Origin: Brassica napus
Taxonomy: Eukaryota; Streptophyta; Magnoliopsida; Brassicales; Brassicaceae
DNA: 64,000 nucleotides
NCBI RefSeq assembly: GCF_020379485.1
Contig: NC_063448.1
Span: 43,347,218-43,411,217 of the forward strand
Direction: 5' to 3'
Program-made: the position numbers and the translations under genes
The notes under the pieces: model-generated
The model's database searches: none
Told to the model about the DNA's origin: nothing
Seen by the model: only the letters and a program-made list of their open reading frames with translations
Shown: positions 12,125 to 22,824 of the stretch, piece after piece
Position numbering within the stretch: the first letter of the stretch is position 1
How the letters are laid out: every line of letters starts with the position of its first letter

Positions 12125-15100
12125 ATGGTTTACGCGGCCGATAAATTCATCAACAACCCCAACGGTTCGTCCTCTTCGTCTTCTTCGTTCTCTCTTTCTC
12201 TGTTTGGCGGTGTTGTTTCATTATTATGGCGTAGATTAGGTCGATGATGATTGTGAATGATCCAGCGAACTGTTTGCGAATTTTCTTTTGTATGGCGGTG
12301 TTGTTTCTTGCTCCTAAAATTCGTCTCTGGTCCCGAATGATTTTGTTCGCGATCGTCGCAATGTTGCTTTGTCACTGTGTTGTTTCGTTGCATGGTCAAC
12401 CCGATGAGGAATCGATCTTGATTTCCATGGTTTAGGTTATAATTTCCATAATATCGGAGGAATCGCTAGTTACCTTTTCTTGAAATTGAATGTAATACAT
12501 AATACTGGTTTGGTTTTGCAGATGCTGCGACTGATGTCATCAAGGGACTTGTGGACACTTATCCTGGACTCCAGTATTTGTTTGGCTTCGCCATTCCTAA
12601 GGTTACGGTGGTGATACAAGCTGGTGTCTCTGACAAGGTTGCCGTAATATCAGGTGGGGGATAGTTTGTGACTTCAACATTGTTTATGTGGTTGTTTTTA
12701 GGGTTCTTGAACCTTTTATGAAGTTATGCCTTTTGTTTTATGCAGGTGGAGGCAGTGGGCATGAGCCAGCTCATGCTGGTTACGTTGGAGAAGGAATGCT
12801 TACAGCTGCTATCTGCGGAGATGTCTTTGCCTCTCCATCAGTTGATTCCATCGTGGCTGTAAGTCTCCCCTGTGTGGTTTCTCCCTCTCTCTTTTTTTTC
12901 TTCTGCCTCTTTTGAGTGAATGATATATTTCTCTTTCCCGTTTCAGGGAATTCGTGCTGTAACTGGTTCTCAGGGATGTCTTTTGATCGTCAAGGTAATC
13001 AGAGTGGGAAAGACTATGGACTCTTGTCTTTATGTTTTTGCTTAATGTAGTTTCTCTATTAATTCTCTTTACAGAACTACACTGCTGACCGCTTGAACTT
13101 TGGTTTGGCTGCTGAGCAAGCGAAGTATGAAGGTTACAAAGTAGAGGTACTACTCGTTATTGCTTTTCCCAAGTTTAGAGCGTTGTAAAGTACATGATAA
13201 CATAATTTTCGTTGTAGACTGTTATTGTTGGAGAGGATTGTGCTTTACCCCCTCCTCGAGGTTTTGCTGGACGCAGGGGCTTAGCAGGAACTATTCTTGT
13301 ATATAAGGTTCTCCCTCCCTTCCTCTACTATAAGTCCCCAGTTGGTTGATCTCATTTCTGGCACTGTATTTTCTTAAATTGTGCGTCTGAAACCTTGGTC
13401 TGCGATGTTTAGCTCAGCCTAGCTTGGTTTGAACCTTCAAGCATCAGTTCTGCGCATAAACCTTCAAGCATCAGTTTTGTCATTCGCTTCTGCTTGGTTA
13501 CAGGTTGCTGGCGCAGCAGCAGCTGCTGGTCTTTCTCTAGAAGAAGTTGCGGCCGAGGCAAAATGTGCGTCTGAGATGGTTGGTACCATGGGTGTTGCAT
13601 TCTCTCTTTGTAAGCTTCTTGGGCCGGTTACATCAGACCGTCTGGGCCAAAAGAAGATGGAACTCGGGCTTGGAATTGTATGTTATTTTCTCATTCATTT
13701 CCCCAAGTTTGCATGAAATCTATTTTTGTTTCACTGCTGTGGTTCGTACCTTGACCTGATAATTTCTCTCTCAGCATGGAGAACCTGGTGCTGCTGTGGT
13801 TGACGTTCAACCTGTGGATGTGGTGGTTTCACTTCTTCTTCAGAAGATACTGAGTCCTGTATGTGCTAATTGTTAACTCTTGTTTCTCTATTGTGCTTTT
13901 GTCGCCATAGTCAAATACAAGTAGCCATGCTGATTATTAACTTACTATCTTGGATTAGAAGTCTATCGTGATCAACTAATGCAATATGTACATCTGTTCT
14001 TCCATTTCTGCAGGAGACCAATTATGTTCCAATTACACGCGGTGACAGAGTGGTTCTCATGGCTAATGGGTAAGCCCATTCTTATTTAAATGGATATCCG
14101 TGTTTTGCTCCCAAGATTTCAACTGCAGCAAAATGTTACCTTTATGGTATCAACTTAATGGTTTCAGTGTTATTGATTTCTGCATATTTGGTTTGTCCTT
14201 TTCATTCTTTACAGCTTAGGATTTGATGGAACTTATGATTGTAGCTGGAAAAACTGTGTCTAAATTGCAGCTTGAATTTGGACTTGCTGCTGATAGGGTG
14301 TATACAGGCTTTTTTATGACTTCTCTCGACATGGCAGGTGAGTTTCAGCGATCTCCTTGAATTAGTTTACATACTCCTGTCGTCATACTGACGGACTGTG
14401 TTTCCTTTTTTTTTTCTTTTTTAAGGATTCTCTATTTCAATCATGAAGGCTGACCAGTCAACCTTAAACCGATTAGATGCTCCAACCAAGGCTCCAAGTT
14501 GGCCTGTTGGCACTGATGGTCCGTGAAATGTTGTTACATGTTCTATGTTTAGATTCCGTAAAAAAATCTGAGCATTTTGTGTCTCTTATTGTATCAAGTT
14601 ATCCACTCTATGATGCTGCTGAAACGATGTATGCCATTGGTGCATCCATCAGCAAAGCCATAAGGGGCACAATTGGAATTATGTAAACTCATGAAGTTAT
14701 TTGAACATTATTTCATATCTAGTCTGGGTCATGTTTTTGGCTTTCACTGATAAAGACTGTTACGTCTTATGAAAATAGATACAATTTACTCTGCAAGGCA
14801 GCTTACGCGGAGCTAAAAAAGGCTAACATTGACGAGGAAGTCACTCCCAGAGACTGTGAGATAATGCTTCTTGAATGTGGTTCGTATTGGAATGGTCGCA
14901 TACTTGTTTTAACTCAGGCTTTTCTTGAATCATCAGGGTCTGAAGCACTCAAGGCATCAATAGCTTCTGTGAGGAAATATGGTGGAGCAACTGAGGGGTA
15001 CAGAACGATGCTAGATGCGCTCATCCCAGCTTCACAAGTTCTTGAAGAGGTGACAAAGAGCCGCGTGCGTTTTTCACATTTTGAAATATTGCGAGTACTA

Positions 15101-15466
15101 ATGTTTTCTTCCTGCTTTTGATATGAACAGAATCTGAGCGCTGGAGTGGACCCAGTAACTGCTTTTAGTGTGTCAGCTGCTGCAGCAACTAAAGGAGCGA
15201 AATCAACCATACAGATGCAAGCTCAGGTGAACCATTTCGGTTTGCTTTGCCTATATATTGTATCCCTTTTCAATTTGATTTGACTGGATTCAATTCTACA
15301 GGCTGGGAGATCGAGCTATGTGTCTGCAGAGAATCTTGCAACAGTTCCAGATCCAGGTGCAATGGCTGCAGCAGTATGGTACAGGGCGGCGGCAAGAGCC
15401 GTGAGGAAGAAACAGCATCTAAAACCTTACGGTATGGTTAGATTAGTAGCTTTCTTCTATGCATAG
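12125..15466 (+). pseudogene. Dihydroxyacetone kinase (DHAK) family gene, decayed
   Basis: Exons with proper splice sites follow in order: 12125-12164 (MVYAADKFINNPN), 12522-12653, 12746-12858 ([18 protein letters not shown], the substrate-binding His region), 12947-12994, 13075-13146, 13218-13307, 13504-13677, 13775-13858, 14014-14069, 14215-14337, 14426-14518, then pieces at about 14600-14682, 14779-14850, 14937-15046, 15131-15225 and 15302 onward. Intact relatives phosphorylate dihydroxyacetone in the cytosol. Three defects are visible. A small deletion at about 14222 shifts the frame in exon 14215-14337. The whole linker plus the start of the L domain with the ATP/Mg-binding GDGD loop is missing between 14518 and about 14600. 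The segment after 14850 has non-homologous filler. Introns are kept, so this is not a retrocopy. Confidence 0.85.
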
Positions 15467-15540
15467 ATTCTCTGCTTTGTGTGTTTTCATTTTTGTTTTT
15501 GGATCTTTGTTAACTCAGTACCTTCTTCTATGCTAACAGA

Positions 15541-15994
15541 AGGTAGCGTTGTTCCCAAAAGCCCCACTGTCCCTTCTCGAGATCGTGTGTTCTACTTCGA
15601 CTTCCCCGACATTGGTAGGCACACATGTCGGGACCCTACCTTTGTCAAAATTCTTGGTGCCGTCGAGGTGACTCCCTCCGGTGGCTCTCCTCGCTCAACG
15701 GTTGGGCAGTCCGAGAGCCTCTCTTGCAACCTTGGGGCCTCGGTTTCGGTTCGTGAATGGGGCATAATTCGCTTCAAGAAGAACGGTGAGAATAAAACGT
15801 TCGTAGCTCGGCAAGGATGTCGGATCACTGTACCATTTGGAGGCATTGTCACATATTGCAACAGCATTGAGGAGATTTCTCATCACAGTGGCTTCTGGTG
15901 GAACCCTTACCTCTTGTCGTACTACTCTATCCCTCCCCAAGGCATTGTTGAGTTTCTTCGCACTCCTGACAAAACAAAAGGAGGTTACCAGTAG
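15541..15994 (+). CDS. Unrecognised exon, 151 codons open
   Basis: A splice-acceptor-like CTAACAG ends at 15540 and 151 codons are open to the TAG at 15992-15994. The predicted peptide is soluble, with RDRVFYFDFPDIGRHTCRD, VSVREWGIIRFKKNGENKTF and HHSGFWWNPYLLSYYS. I do not recognise the family. Base composition is more GC-rich than the surroundings. If the upstream kinase pseudogene splices at TTACG/GTATGG (15430/15431), the phase fits and the chain would read PYEGSVVPKSP, so the two might be joined in one transcript. It could be a captured host exon or part of an unknown element. Confidence 0.35.
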
Positions 15995-16089
15995 CTGCTG
16001 TCCAAGAAAATAGCTGAAGATGAAGAATGACTCAGGGCAGACTTTTCCTTATTTTTGTTATCAATTGAGGAACACTAGTTTTTTGTAGT

Positions 16090-16245
16090 TTCTGCTAGAG
16101 TGTTGAGATGATCAATCTCGGTGTATATGAAAACCAACGTGGTCAAGAATACTTCCAGCTGATGATTGTTCTGCCTCCAAAGGTCGGGCCATGTTTTGAT
16201 ATCATTTCCAAATTCTCTAGCCTGTGAATTAAACACGATTTTAAG
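16090..16245 (-). pseudogene. MOS4/BCAS2 (SPF27) gene fragment, copy A
   Basis: On the minus strand ENLEMISKHGPTF matches the middle of the splicing factor MOS4 (BCAS2/SPF27, a subunit of the NineTeen/Prp19 complex), then a one-base loss shifts the frame. The same segment occurs at 17458-17550. Copy A also matches a second part of copy B (16096-16125 against 17102-17130) but lacks about 300 bases between them. Copy A is therefore either an internally deleted duplicate of copy B or its shorter ancestor. Confidence 0.7.
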
Positions 16246-16273
16246 AGAGGAATGCAGTATTGGTTTTCCGTAG

Positions 16274-16383
16274 GGTACTCAAGCTGGAGCTATGAACAGT
16301 TGTTTGATGAGATCGGTCTTGGAGTATGGGATGTTGATAACAACCAGCTTGACTTCGCTTGGCCTCGAAGCAAAAGCTGTTAG
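16274..16383 (+). other. Unrecognised C-terminal exon-like fragment
   Basis: An acceptor TTTCCGTAG ends at 16273 and an open frame of 36 codons ends at TAG 16381-16383 (YSSWSYEQLFDEIGLGVWDV, then DNNQLDFAWPRSKSC). It has the look of a protein C-terminus, but the gene is not recognised and its link to the exon at 15541-15994 is unproven. Confidence 0.3.
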
Positions 16384-16861
16384 CATCTATGTTTCTTGTA
16401 TCTGATCTCACGCGATATAGTAATGTTTTCTTTTAGAAGGAATAGTCTTAAAAAGCAAAGATGGTAAAGAACCCATTTTGTGGGTAGAAAGATATGTTGG
16501 TTAAGGGACTGTAACACTTTAAAATGTCTTCTTTACAACAGATGAGATATTTTTTTTTGGTAAAACAACAGATGAGATATTTACATAGATTCCTCTTGCA
16601 TTTGTTATTTAATTGAGTTCAACTTTGCAAATACACCCATAAATACGAACACTGACGAAGTGAAAAACCCTAAACAAATCGATATTAAACCAGTTTACAA
16701 ATCAAAAGTCATTCATCTCTGGTCTTCCCAGTCTTGTACTCCAAGTAAGCATGTATGGAACAACACTTGGCATAAGAGATTTTTAGTCTTGTGCTTACAA
16801 TACCAACCCTCGAGAAATGCAAAGTAAGGGGTAATAATAACCAAACTTTCTTCACCTTTCA
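16384..16861. other. Intergenic DNA, no gene seen
   Basis: This is AT-rich sequence between the unrecognised exon and MOS4 fragment B. An ACAACAGATGAGATATTT motif occurs twice (16537-16553 and 16564-16581). No ORF is supported. Confidence 0.5.
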
Positions 16862-17555
16862 GAAGCTTCCCTTTTCAATGAATCGATTTGTGTCTACGCA
16901 GACTGAATCTCCATCTTCTTGACACAGAGCTGTCTCCATTCTTGAGATAGAGCATTGAGCTCGTACGCTGTGGTTTGCTGTAAACAGAAAGAGAAGACCA
17001 TAGTATTATCACCTGATGATACTTCCTTTCACGATTAACTTTTTCAATCTCCTCGTTCTGCCCGTGAGCTAGTTTTTGCATTCTGGAAAACAGAGACCAA
17101 GTAGAGTGTTGAGATCAATCTCGCTGTGTTTAAGTTCAAAAGACAGTAATTAGGAAAGAGTTAAAGAGTGATATGTCCTAAGAGCACGAAGAGCTTCTTA
17201 TGTTTCATAAGAAAGAAGAAGCTCTCACAGAGAAAGCACATGAAGAAAAAGAGAAAACAAGTCTCATGTGTAAAAGCCAAAAGAAGCATTTTATGTAATG
17301 AAATAGACAACGAAGTTAACAATAAATGCTTCCATGGAATAAACACAATCCATCAACTAAAGAGCTTGAACCCTTTTTAATCACACGGGTTACAATGCAA
17401 CGACAGAAAAATTCAACCAACGCTGCTTTACACACATATATATATATGAAAACAAACCTGGTCAAGAATACTTCTAGCCGATGATTGTTCTGTCTCCAAA
17501 GCTCTGGGCCATGCTTTGACATCACTTCCAAATTCTCAAGCCTCTGAATTAACAA
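16862..17555 (-). pseudogene. MOS4/BCAS2 (SPF27) gene fragment, copy B
   Basis: Three minus-strand exons with correct splice sites are visible. One ends at 17458 (LENLEVMSKHGPELWRQNNH, then RLEVFLT). The second is 17082-17013 (MQKLAHGQNEEIEKVNRER, then KYHQ). The third starts at 16977 (TTAYELNALSQEWRQLC, then VKKMEIQSA). These are the coiled-coil C-terminal exons of MOS4, a spliceosome-activating complex protein involved in plant immunity. A short deletion after QSA creates an in-frame TAG at 16894-16896, with TQIDSLKREA following it. The N-terminal exons are absent, so this is a fragment. Confidence 0.85.
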
Positions 17556-17621
17556 AATACACGATTTTCAGAGGAAGGCAGCAAGTAACAACTCGTCAGA
17601 AGAGGATCAAAGGTGTGCTAC

Positions 17622-17756
17622 CCCTCTGAAAGTACAAAGTGCTTTCATACTCTTCCTTCTATCTTCCAAGGAGCCACTTGATCTATCCACAAAAAGAATA
17701 AATGACGGTTTATTGGCAGACAAAGATAACTCGTGGTCCTGCCGGTTATCCTCCAG
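17622..17756 (-). pseudogene. Single exon of a thioredoxin-like plant protein
   Basis: Acceptor ATGTAG precedes CTGGAGGAT at 17756 and a GTAGC donor follows TTCAGAGG. The exon reads LEDNRQDHELSLSANKPSF, then ILFVDRSSGSLEDRRKSMKA. FILFVDRSS-type text is typical of a large plant endomembrane protein with thioredoxin-like repeats; from memory its Arabidopsis gene is near DWF1 (about At3g19780). Flanking exons of that gene are missing. Joining it to the upstream exon ending at 18266 is out of phase by one base, supporting loss of function. Confidence 0.55.
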
Positions 17757-18265
17757 CTACATGAGAAAAACAAAGAGCATTGATGTTTTTGAAGGCACAA
17801 TGGACAGTTTTAAATAGTCAGAATTATATAACTTAATAATATATGGGGGACTGCAAAATATAGTAGTTAACAAATCAATGAAACGAACAAGAAATATATC
17901 GTCTTCTGTTATAGATACACTGTCAGTAGAGTCAGGAGTACTACAAAATCAGTTTAACAAAGGTCACTACATAGAAAATCAAATAAAAACCCGTTCTAAT
18001 CACTGCACCCTGATAGGTAAAATAACAAACAGAACATCTCTTCTGAAATGAAAAACTCCAATGTGTCCTTTATATTGATGAATTTCAAGTAGTTTAAGTT
18101 ACAGAGAAAGAGTGGTTTCTACCAATAAATACAGAAAAGAAGTACACGATCCCACTTAGCAAGTTACACTCACTTAGCTACATGTGTTTGTACCCAACAG
18201 GTAGAAAAAAGATAACCGAATATGAAAAATTAACTGAAACATATGGACATAAAAAAGAATCATAC

Positions 18266-18665
18266 CTCTATGACTATCGGACTTTCCATCTTTAAGAGCC
18301 TTCGAATGCCATCCCCGGCCTTGAGAATCTTTGAACAATGTGGACATCCAGCCAGCTGAAGAACCTTCCCATGGTGAACCAGTATCCTCGACGTCCTCCT
18401 GATCTTCCCAATCAATATCTATTGTGCTGTTGGCTGTAAAAGACTCCGGACTAACTAGTATCTGACTCTTTGCTAAACTAGGAAGCTTATGCGGTCCTGT
18501 GAACAAGTAACTGATGTCCTTCTTGATACCAGTGATGGAATTGGGGTAGCCGATGGCAGAACAAAGAGTTAAGGTACGTGTTTTGGGTTTCAGAAAACTT
18601 GGAGTTGACAGTTTGGTCTGTGGGAAAGGGGGAGCTACACAAGATGAATAGCAAAGCAGAGACAT
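18266..18665 (-). pseudogene. First exon of a plastid DUF177 (YceD-like) protein joined to foreign sequence
   Basis: The ATG is at 18665-18663 and the exon begins MSLLCYSSCVAPPFPQTK, a Ser/Thr-rich chloroplast transit peptide. It then has IDIDWEDQEDVEDTGSPWEG, the conserved lead-in to the plant DUF177/YceD family, linked in bacteria and plastids to 23S rRNA accumulation. The DUF177 domain should follow GSPWEG, but instead the frame runs into SSAGWMSTLFKDSQGRGWHS and KALKDGKSDSHR before a GTATGA donor at 18265. This is a truncated or chimeric exon with the catalytic-fold part missing. In Arabidopsis DUF177 genes sit next to DWF1 (memory), so the position may be ancestral. Confidence 0.65.
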
Positions 18666-19082
18666 TTTTACCGCACAAGAGGCACTTGTATGTAAGTTGG
18701 TCAAGCTATCATACTAACACATGATGGGGGAACAAGTAGAGAAGAATCAAGTATCAGTCTTTCACCACAATTGCAAGAAACATACGATGTTAAGACAGGA
18801 AGATTCACAAGAAGTATTAGAAGGAAACTATTGTAGAGGAAGTAAAGCAATTCGAGCTAGTCATTTTGTCGAACACCTTCTATACGTCATTTCATATAGA
18901 TAAAGGTCACACCTTTCGACTTCCAATTTACAGCCGATAAACAAAATCATGATCGAAATTTTCCAAATTTTCGAGTGTACAAGAAAAGAAAAAAGAAGGG
19001 TTTAAGGTATGAGATTGCTTACGGACAAAACTCGCTTCAGGACTGGACTGTGTTCCTTTCCTTTAACACTTTAGAGAGGAAT
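18666..19082 (-). other. Upstream region of the DUF177-like exon
   Basis: This presumably is the old promoter and leader of the minus-strand DUF177-like exon. A 60-codon plus-strand ORF at 18721-18903 is unsupported. No distinctive motif is seen. Confidence 0.4.
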
Positions 19083-19226
19083 CCTTGATTTTATGCTTGG
19101 AAGGAAGAGAACAGCTCCCCTCGTTTATCTTAAACCCCCCACCCAATCCACTCCTTACTCGGTCCAATTCGGTTCAAATTCTCGGTTTACTCTAACCAAA
19201 CAAAATTGAAGTGATAAATTCATTCC

Positions 19227-19542
19227 TGTTAGATAATGATCATCCATCTCATATCCATCTCATGAAGACATCTGTCTCATGACTAATATTGTATTTGTCA
19301 TTGTCACTAGTACACATGTCATTCCATGTATATTGTTTCATCTCCTATAAATAGGGAGTGTGTAGACCAAAAATAAGAATGAGTTTTGTACAACATCTCT
19401 CTCGTATTACACACACACACAAACCTCTCTCCCACTCATTTCTCTCTCACTCTCACATCCCATCTCATCTCTCTTTTATTTCTATAAAAGATAATATATA
19501 ATACCAAATATAAAATCATCTCCCACCTTTTATTATACAACA
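19227..19542 (+). repeat. 5' LTR of the copia element
   Basis: It is 316 bp, TG...CA bounded, with a TATA box TATAAATAG at 19346-19354 and CT-rich leader sequence downstream. Compared with the 3' LTR I count four substitutions and two short insertions. The sequence right after it (CGTTATCAGCACGAAGCTC) is the expected primer-binding position. Confidence 0.9.
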
Positions 19543-22500
19543 CGTTATCAGCACGAAGCTCAGACCAACTGAAGTTTATCAATCCGAAAGTTCTTAAACC
19601 AGTAGAGGTAATGTTTAAATTTATGTATTTCAATATATTTAATTTATTTAAATTTTATTATTATTTCGGAGTGAGAGGCTGGACCTTCTCCGTTTATTTT
19701 TCGGGATGATATGCGCTGTCTTTCCCGACTGATCGTTATGGTAAGCTATGCCTTCACGATCAGAGAAACACGTGGTAGGCTTTGCCTCCGTGAATAAAAA
19801 TAAAAGGTCAAAAATGGTAGACTAAGTCTCCTCGGACCTTGAAATAAGTAAAAGTCAAAATGGTAGACCATGTCTCCTCGGACTTTGAAAAATGATCAAT
19901 ATGGTAGTCTATTACTCCTCGGATCATGTGGTAGGCTAACTCCCGATTTCATTTATGCTATTTAAATTCCTGCAATTTAAATTTCTGCAATTTAAGTTTA
20001 TGCTTTTATTTTATGCCTTTAATTTCTGCATTTAAATTATGCATTTCAATTTCCGTCTTTATATATTATTATTCTATGAATTCGGTTATCATATCAAATT
20101 TGACAAAGCTCAAAATAAATGCCCTTGATATTACGGGAAATAGTTATATGACCTGGGCAGTGGGTGCAAAGATGCACCTGAGAGAAAATGAGCTTTGAGA
20201 AATCATCGATAAGTTGAAACTATATCGGATGAGAAAAAGATAAAGCCATGATAATTTACACCACTTTAATGATGGTTTATAAGATAAAGTGTATCATGAG
20301 AAAGATCTAGAAGATCTTTGAATAATCAAATCCTTGAAAGAAAGGATTCACCAAATTGTTGGAGTTGATGTAAATCCTCCGTGAGAATTGAAAAGAAAAG
20401 AAACTCATGATACTAAACCATCAAGTCGGTCCTTCTTGAAAAGGAAAAGGGTGTGGATGCGGTTGAAACCGCTATCGTGGTCGTGGAAGAGGACGAGGAA
20501 GAAGATTCTGTCCTTATGAGAATAATGGAAACTTCCACGAAAAATGAAAGTGGTCGGGTGATAAAAGGCAAACAGAAAAGGTTTGCTATAGATACGGCCA
20601 GAAAGAAAATTGGGTACGTAATTTTCGTACGCCAAATATTTAGCCGATCTATATCGAGATTCAAAAAGAAAAAGAGAAAGGAAGTGAAATAAACTTCATC
20701 TCTTATGAGCCCGGACCATCTTTTCATAGCTTGAATACTCATCTTGATGATTCAGTTTTTCTGGTTGGTCCAGAAAATGAAAATAAAATAACGATGTGAT
20801 ATGAGAATTATCTTCCTGAATAAGATTTTGAGATTCAGGATGAAGAAAAATATACCTGACAGGTATTGGGTCATCGTCATGACTACTAAAGGTAACAAAT
20901 ATCTTTTCTTTTTCAAATTAAATAAGTATAGTATCTAGTAATATAAACATATTATTGGCTCTAGAAGAGCTTATGATAAAAAGACATGCATAAGAAAAAG
21001 ATGGAAAAATTATAAATGAGTGGTAAACCTGAAGTTTACTGATATATAGCCATCTCCAATAATGTTATCGACATTATAGTGAAATGTTGAAAAACCAGAA
21101 GTTTTTCACATATAGCATGTCAAAAAAATAAAGGAAACCATCATGGGTGATGAATCATCAAACAAGTTCACAATATGTGATTTCTTTAAGTCGACCCCAA
21201 ATTAAGATCTCACTCTAAAGGATTTGAAACATAATTCATCCCAAATGGGAAAACTGAATATGTTATTGGTTCTAGAGTGGGATTCATTTCAAGATTTTAG
21301 ACATGGAATGTCACCATCTCGAGGAGGAGAATTAAAGAATCCTAGTGAGTGGAACATTGAGAAATTATGTTCGCACTTGAAAAAGAACTTGATAAAGTAA
21401 ACTCAAGTAAGATGATCCCCATGATCGGGTGTAAACATGCAGTTGTGCATGTAATAAAGACATATACAATCCAGAGGGATAAAGTATATGGATAATTAGA
21501 AATATGCTCGCAAGTTTGCTAGAAGCATATGATAAGCTGATGGAATGAGATATGTGAAATGGATTACAATGAAAAGTAGAATAATCCATTTACAAAATGC
21601 CTGCCAGACATTTTGATGCAAAAATGATATCTCATATTCCAGCTGAAAATGCTCCAATAAGAAAATAGTGTCCTAAACGGACGATATATGAGTCTATGAC
21701 ACGCTAGAGACGTGATAGACCACTTTGGTTCTAAAGAGTCCTCGAAATGGAGCAAAAATATAAATAGAGGATGAATCTGATGATGAGACCGTTGATATGG
21801 TTAATATAACAGTCAGGTACCTGGGTAAATCATCGATGATGATAAAGAGATCTCGATTAACCATATCAGTACGGGTAAAAAGATAGAACCAAAGAGAAAA
21901 TAGATTGTCGACAATAATGAAAAAGCGCTATATTATATAAAAATAAAGATTATGAATCTACCTCTATGTATGAGGGTAGAGTGAATTGATTGGCCATCAA
22001 TTCGATATAAAGCTCGTTAGAATAACGAGAGATTTTTGGAACAAAAGTCCAAGGTATATATTTCTCCAGAGAATGAAATGAAAGATGACCTTGAGGTATG
22101 AAAACGGCTTGTTCCGAGGTCACTGGAGAAAATTTAAAATAGATGCAATATATTGAAATGTCTGGCAGGACAAAAACGACTTGAGTTGCATCTTGATATT
22201 TTAGAAGTCCCTGGAGAGTTAAAGATGCTCTCGGGAATGTATAAAACTCTGGAAGAGTTAGAACAAACCGTATATAAGGTATCTTGAACCGGTAACTGGT
22301 GATATGTTTACGACACGATTTGCCGATTGCCATTTTAATGAGGATGAATTTCTAGCGTTAGGGGGAGGAATTTGAGAATACATGGTGTACATAGTCGTTG
22401 TTACACCTTGATCCCCCTACGAATCAAAGAGAGCTGGAAATTCAAGAAAATGTGCATTTGCATAATTTGGCAAACCAGTTACCAGATGTGTTCACAGATA

Positions 22501-22662
22501 CGACATGATATACCCGCTGAAAATGTTCCATCAAGAGTTGATGTTCCTAAAGAACAAAGTGATGGTAACAAAATAAATGAACCTAGGGTTCAGTTAAAGA
22601 GGGGGAGACTAGCGGGTTCTAGAGATAAAAATCCCCGAAAGAAATTGGTTGAGAAAAGTTGC

Positions 22663-22824
22663 AAGGTTCCTGAAGAACCTGATACTGAAAAATGTCTGAA
22701 AGAAGACATAAGTGGAAAGGTTCAAAGAGAACCTGATACTGAAAGATGTCTGAAAGAAGGCATAAGTGGAAATGTTCCAGAAGAACCTGATACTAAAAAA
22801 TGTCTGAAAGAAGGCATAGATGAA
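22663..22824 (+). repeat. Three 54-bp in-frame tandem repeats in the copia polyprotein
   Basis: Units lie at 22663-22716, 22717-22770 and 22771-22824. Each encodes an 18-residue acidic repeat of the type KVPEEPDTEKCLKEDISG. They lie in the hydrophilic linker between integrase and reverse transcriptase, inside the longest open stretch of the element (22372-22929). The unit keeps the reading frame, so the expansion probably happened while the element still coded. Confidence 0.85.

Noticed and set aside
20405..20742. Minus-strand ORFs over the copia gag region
   Set aside because: They are antisense to the gag remnant, whose knuckle and flanking order fit the copia layout on the plus strand.
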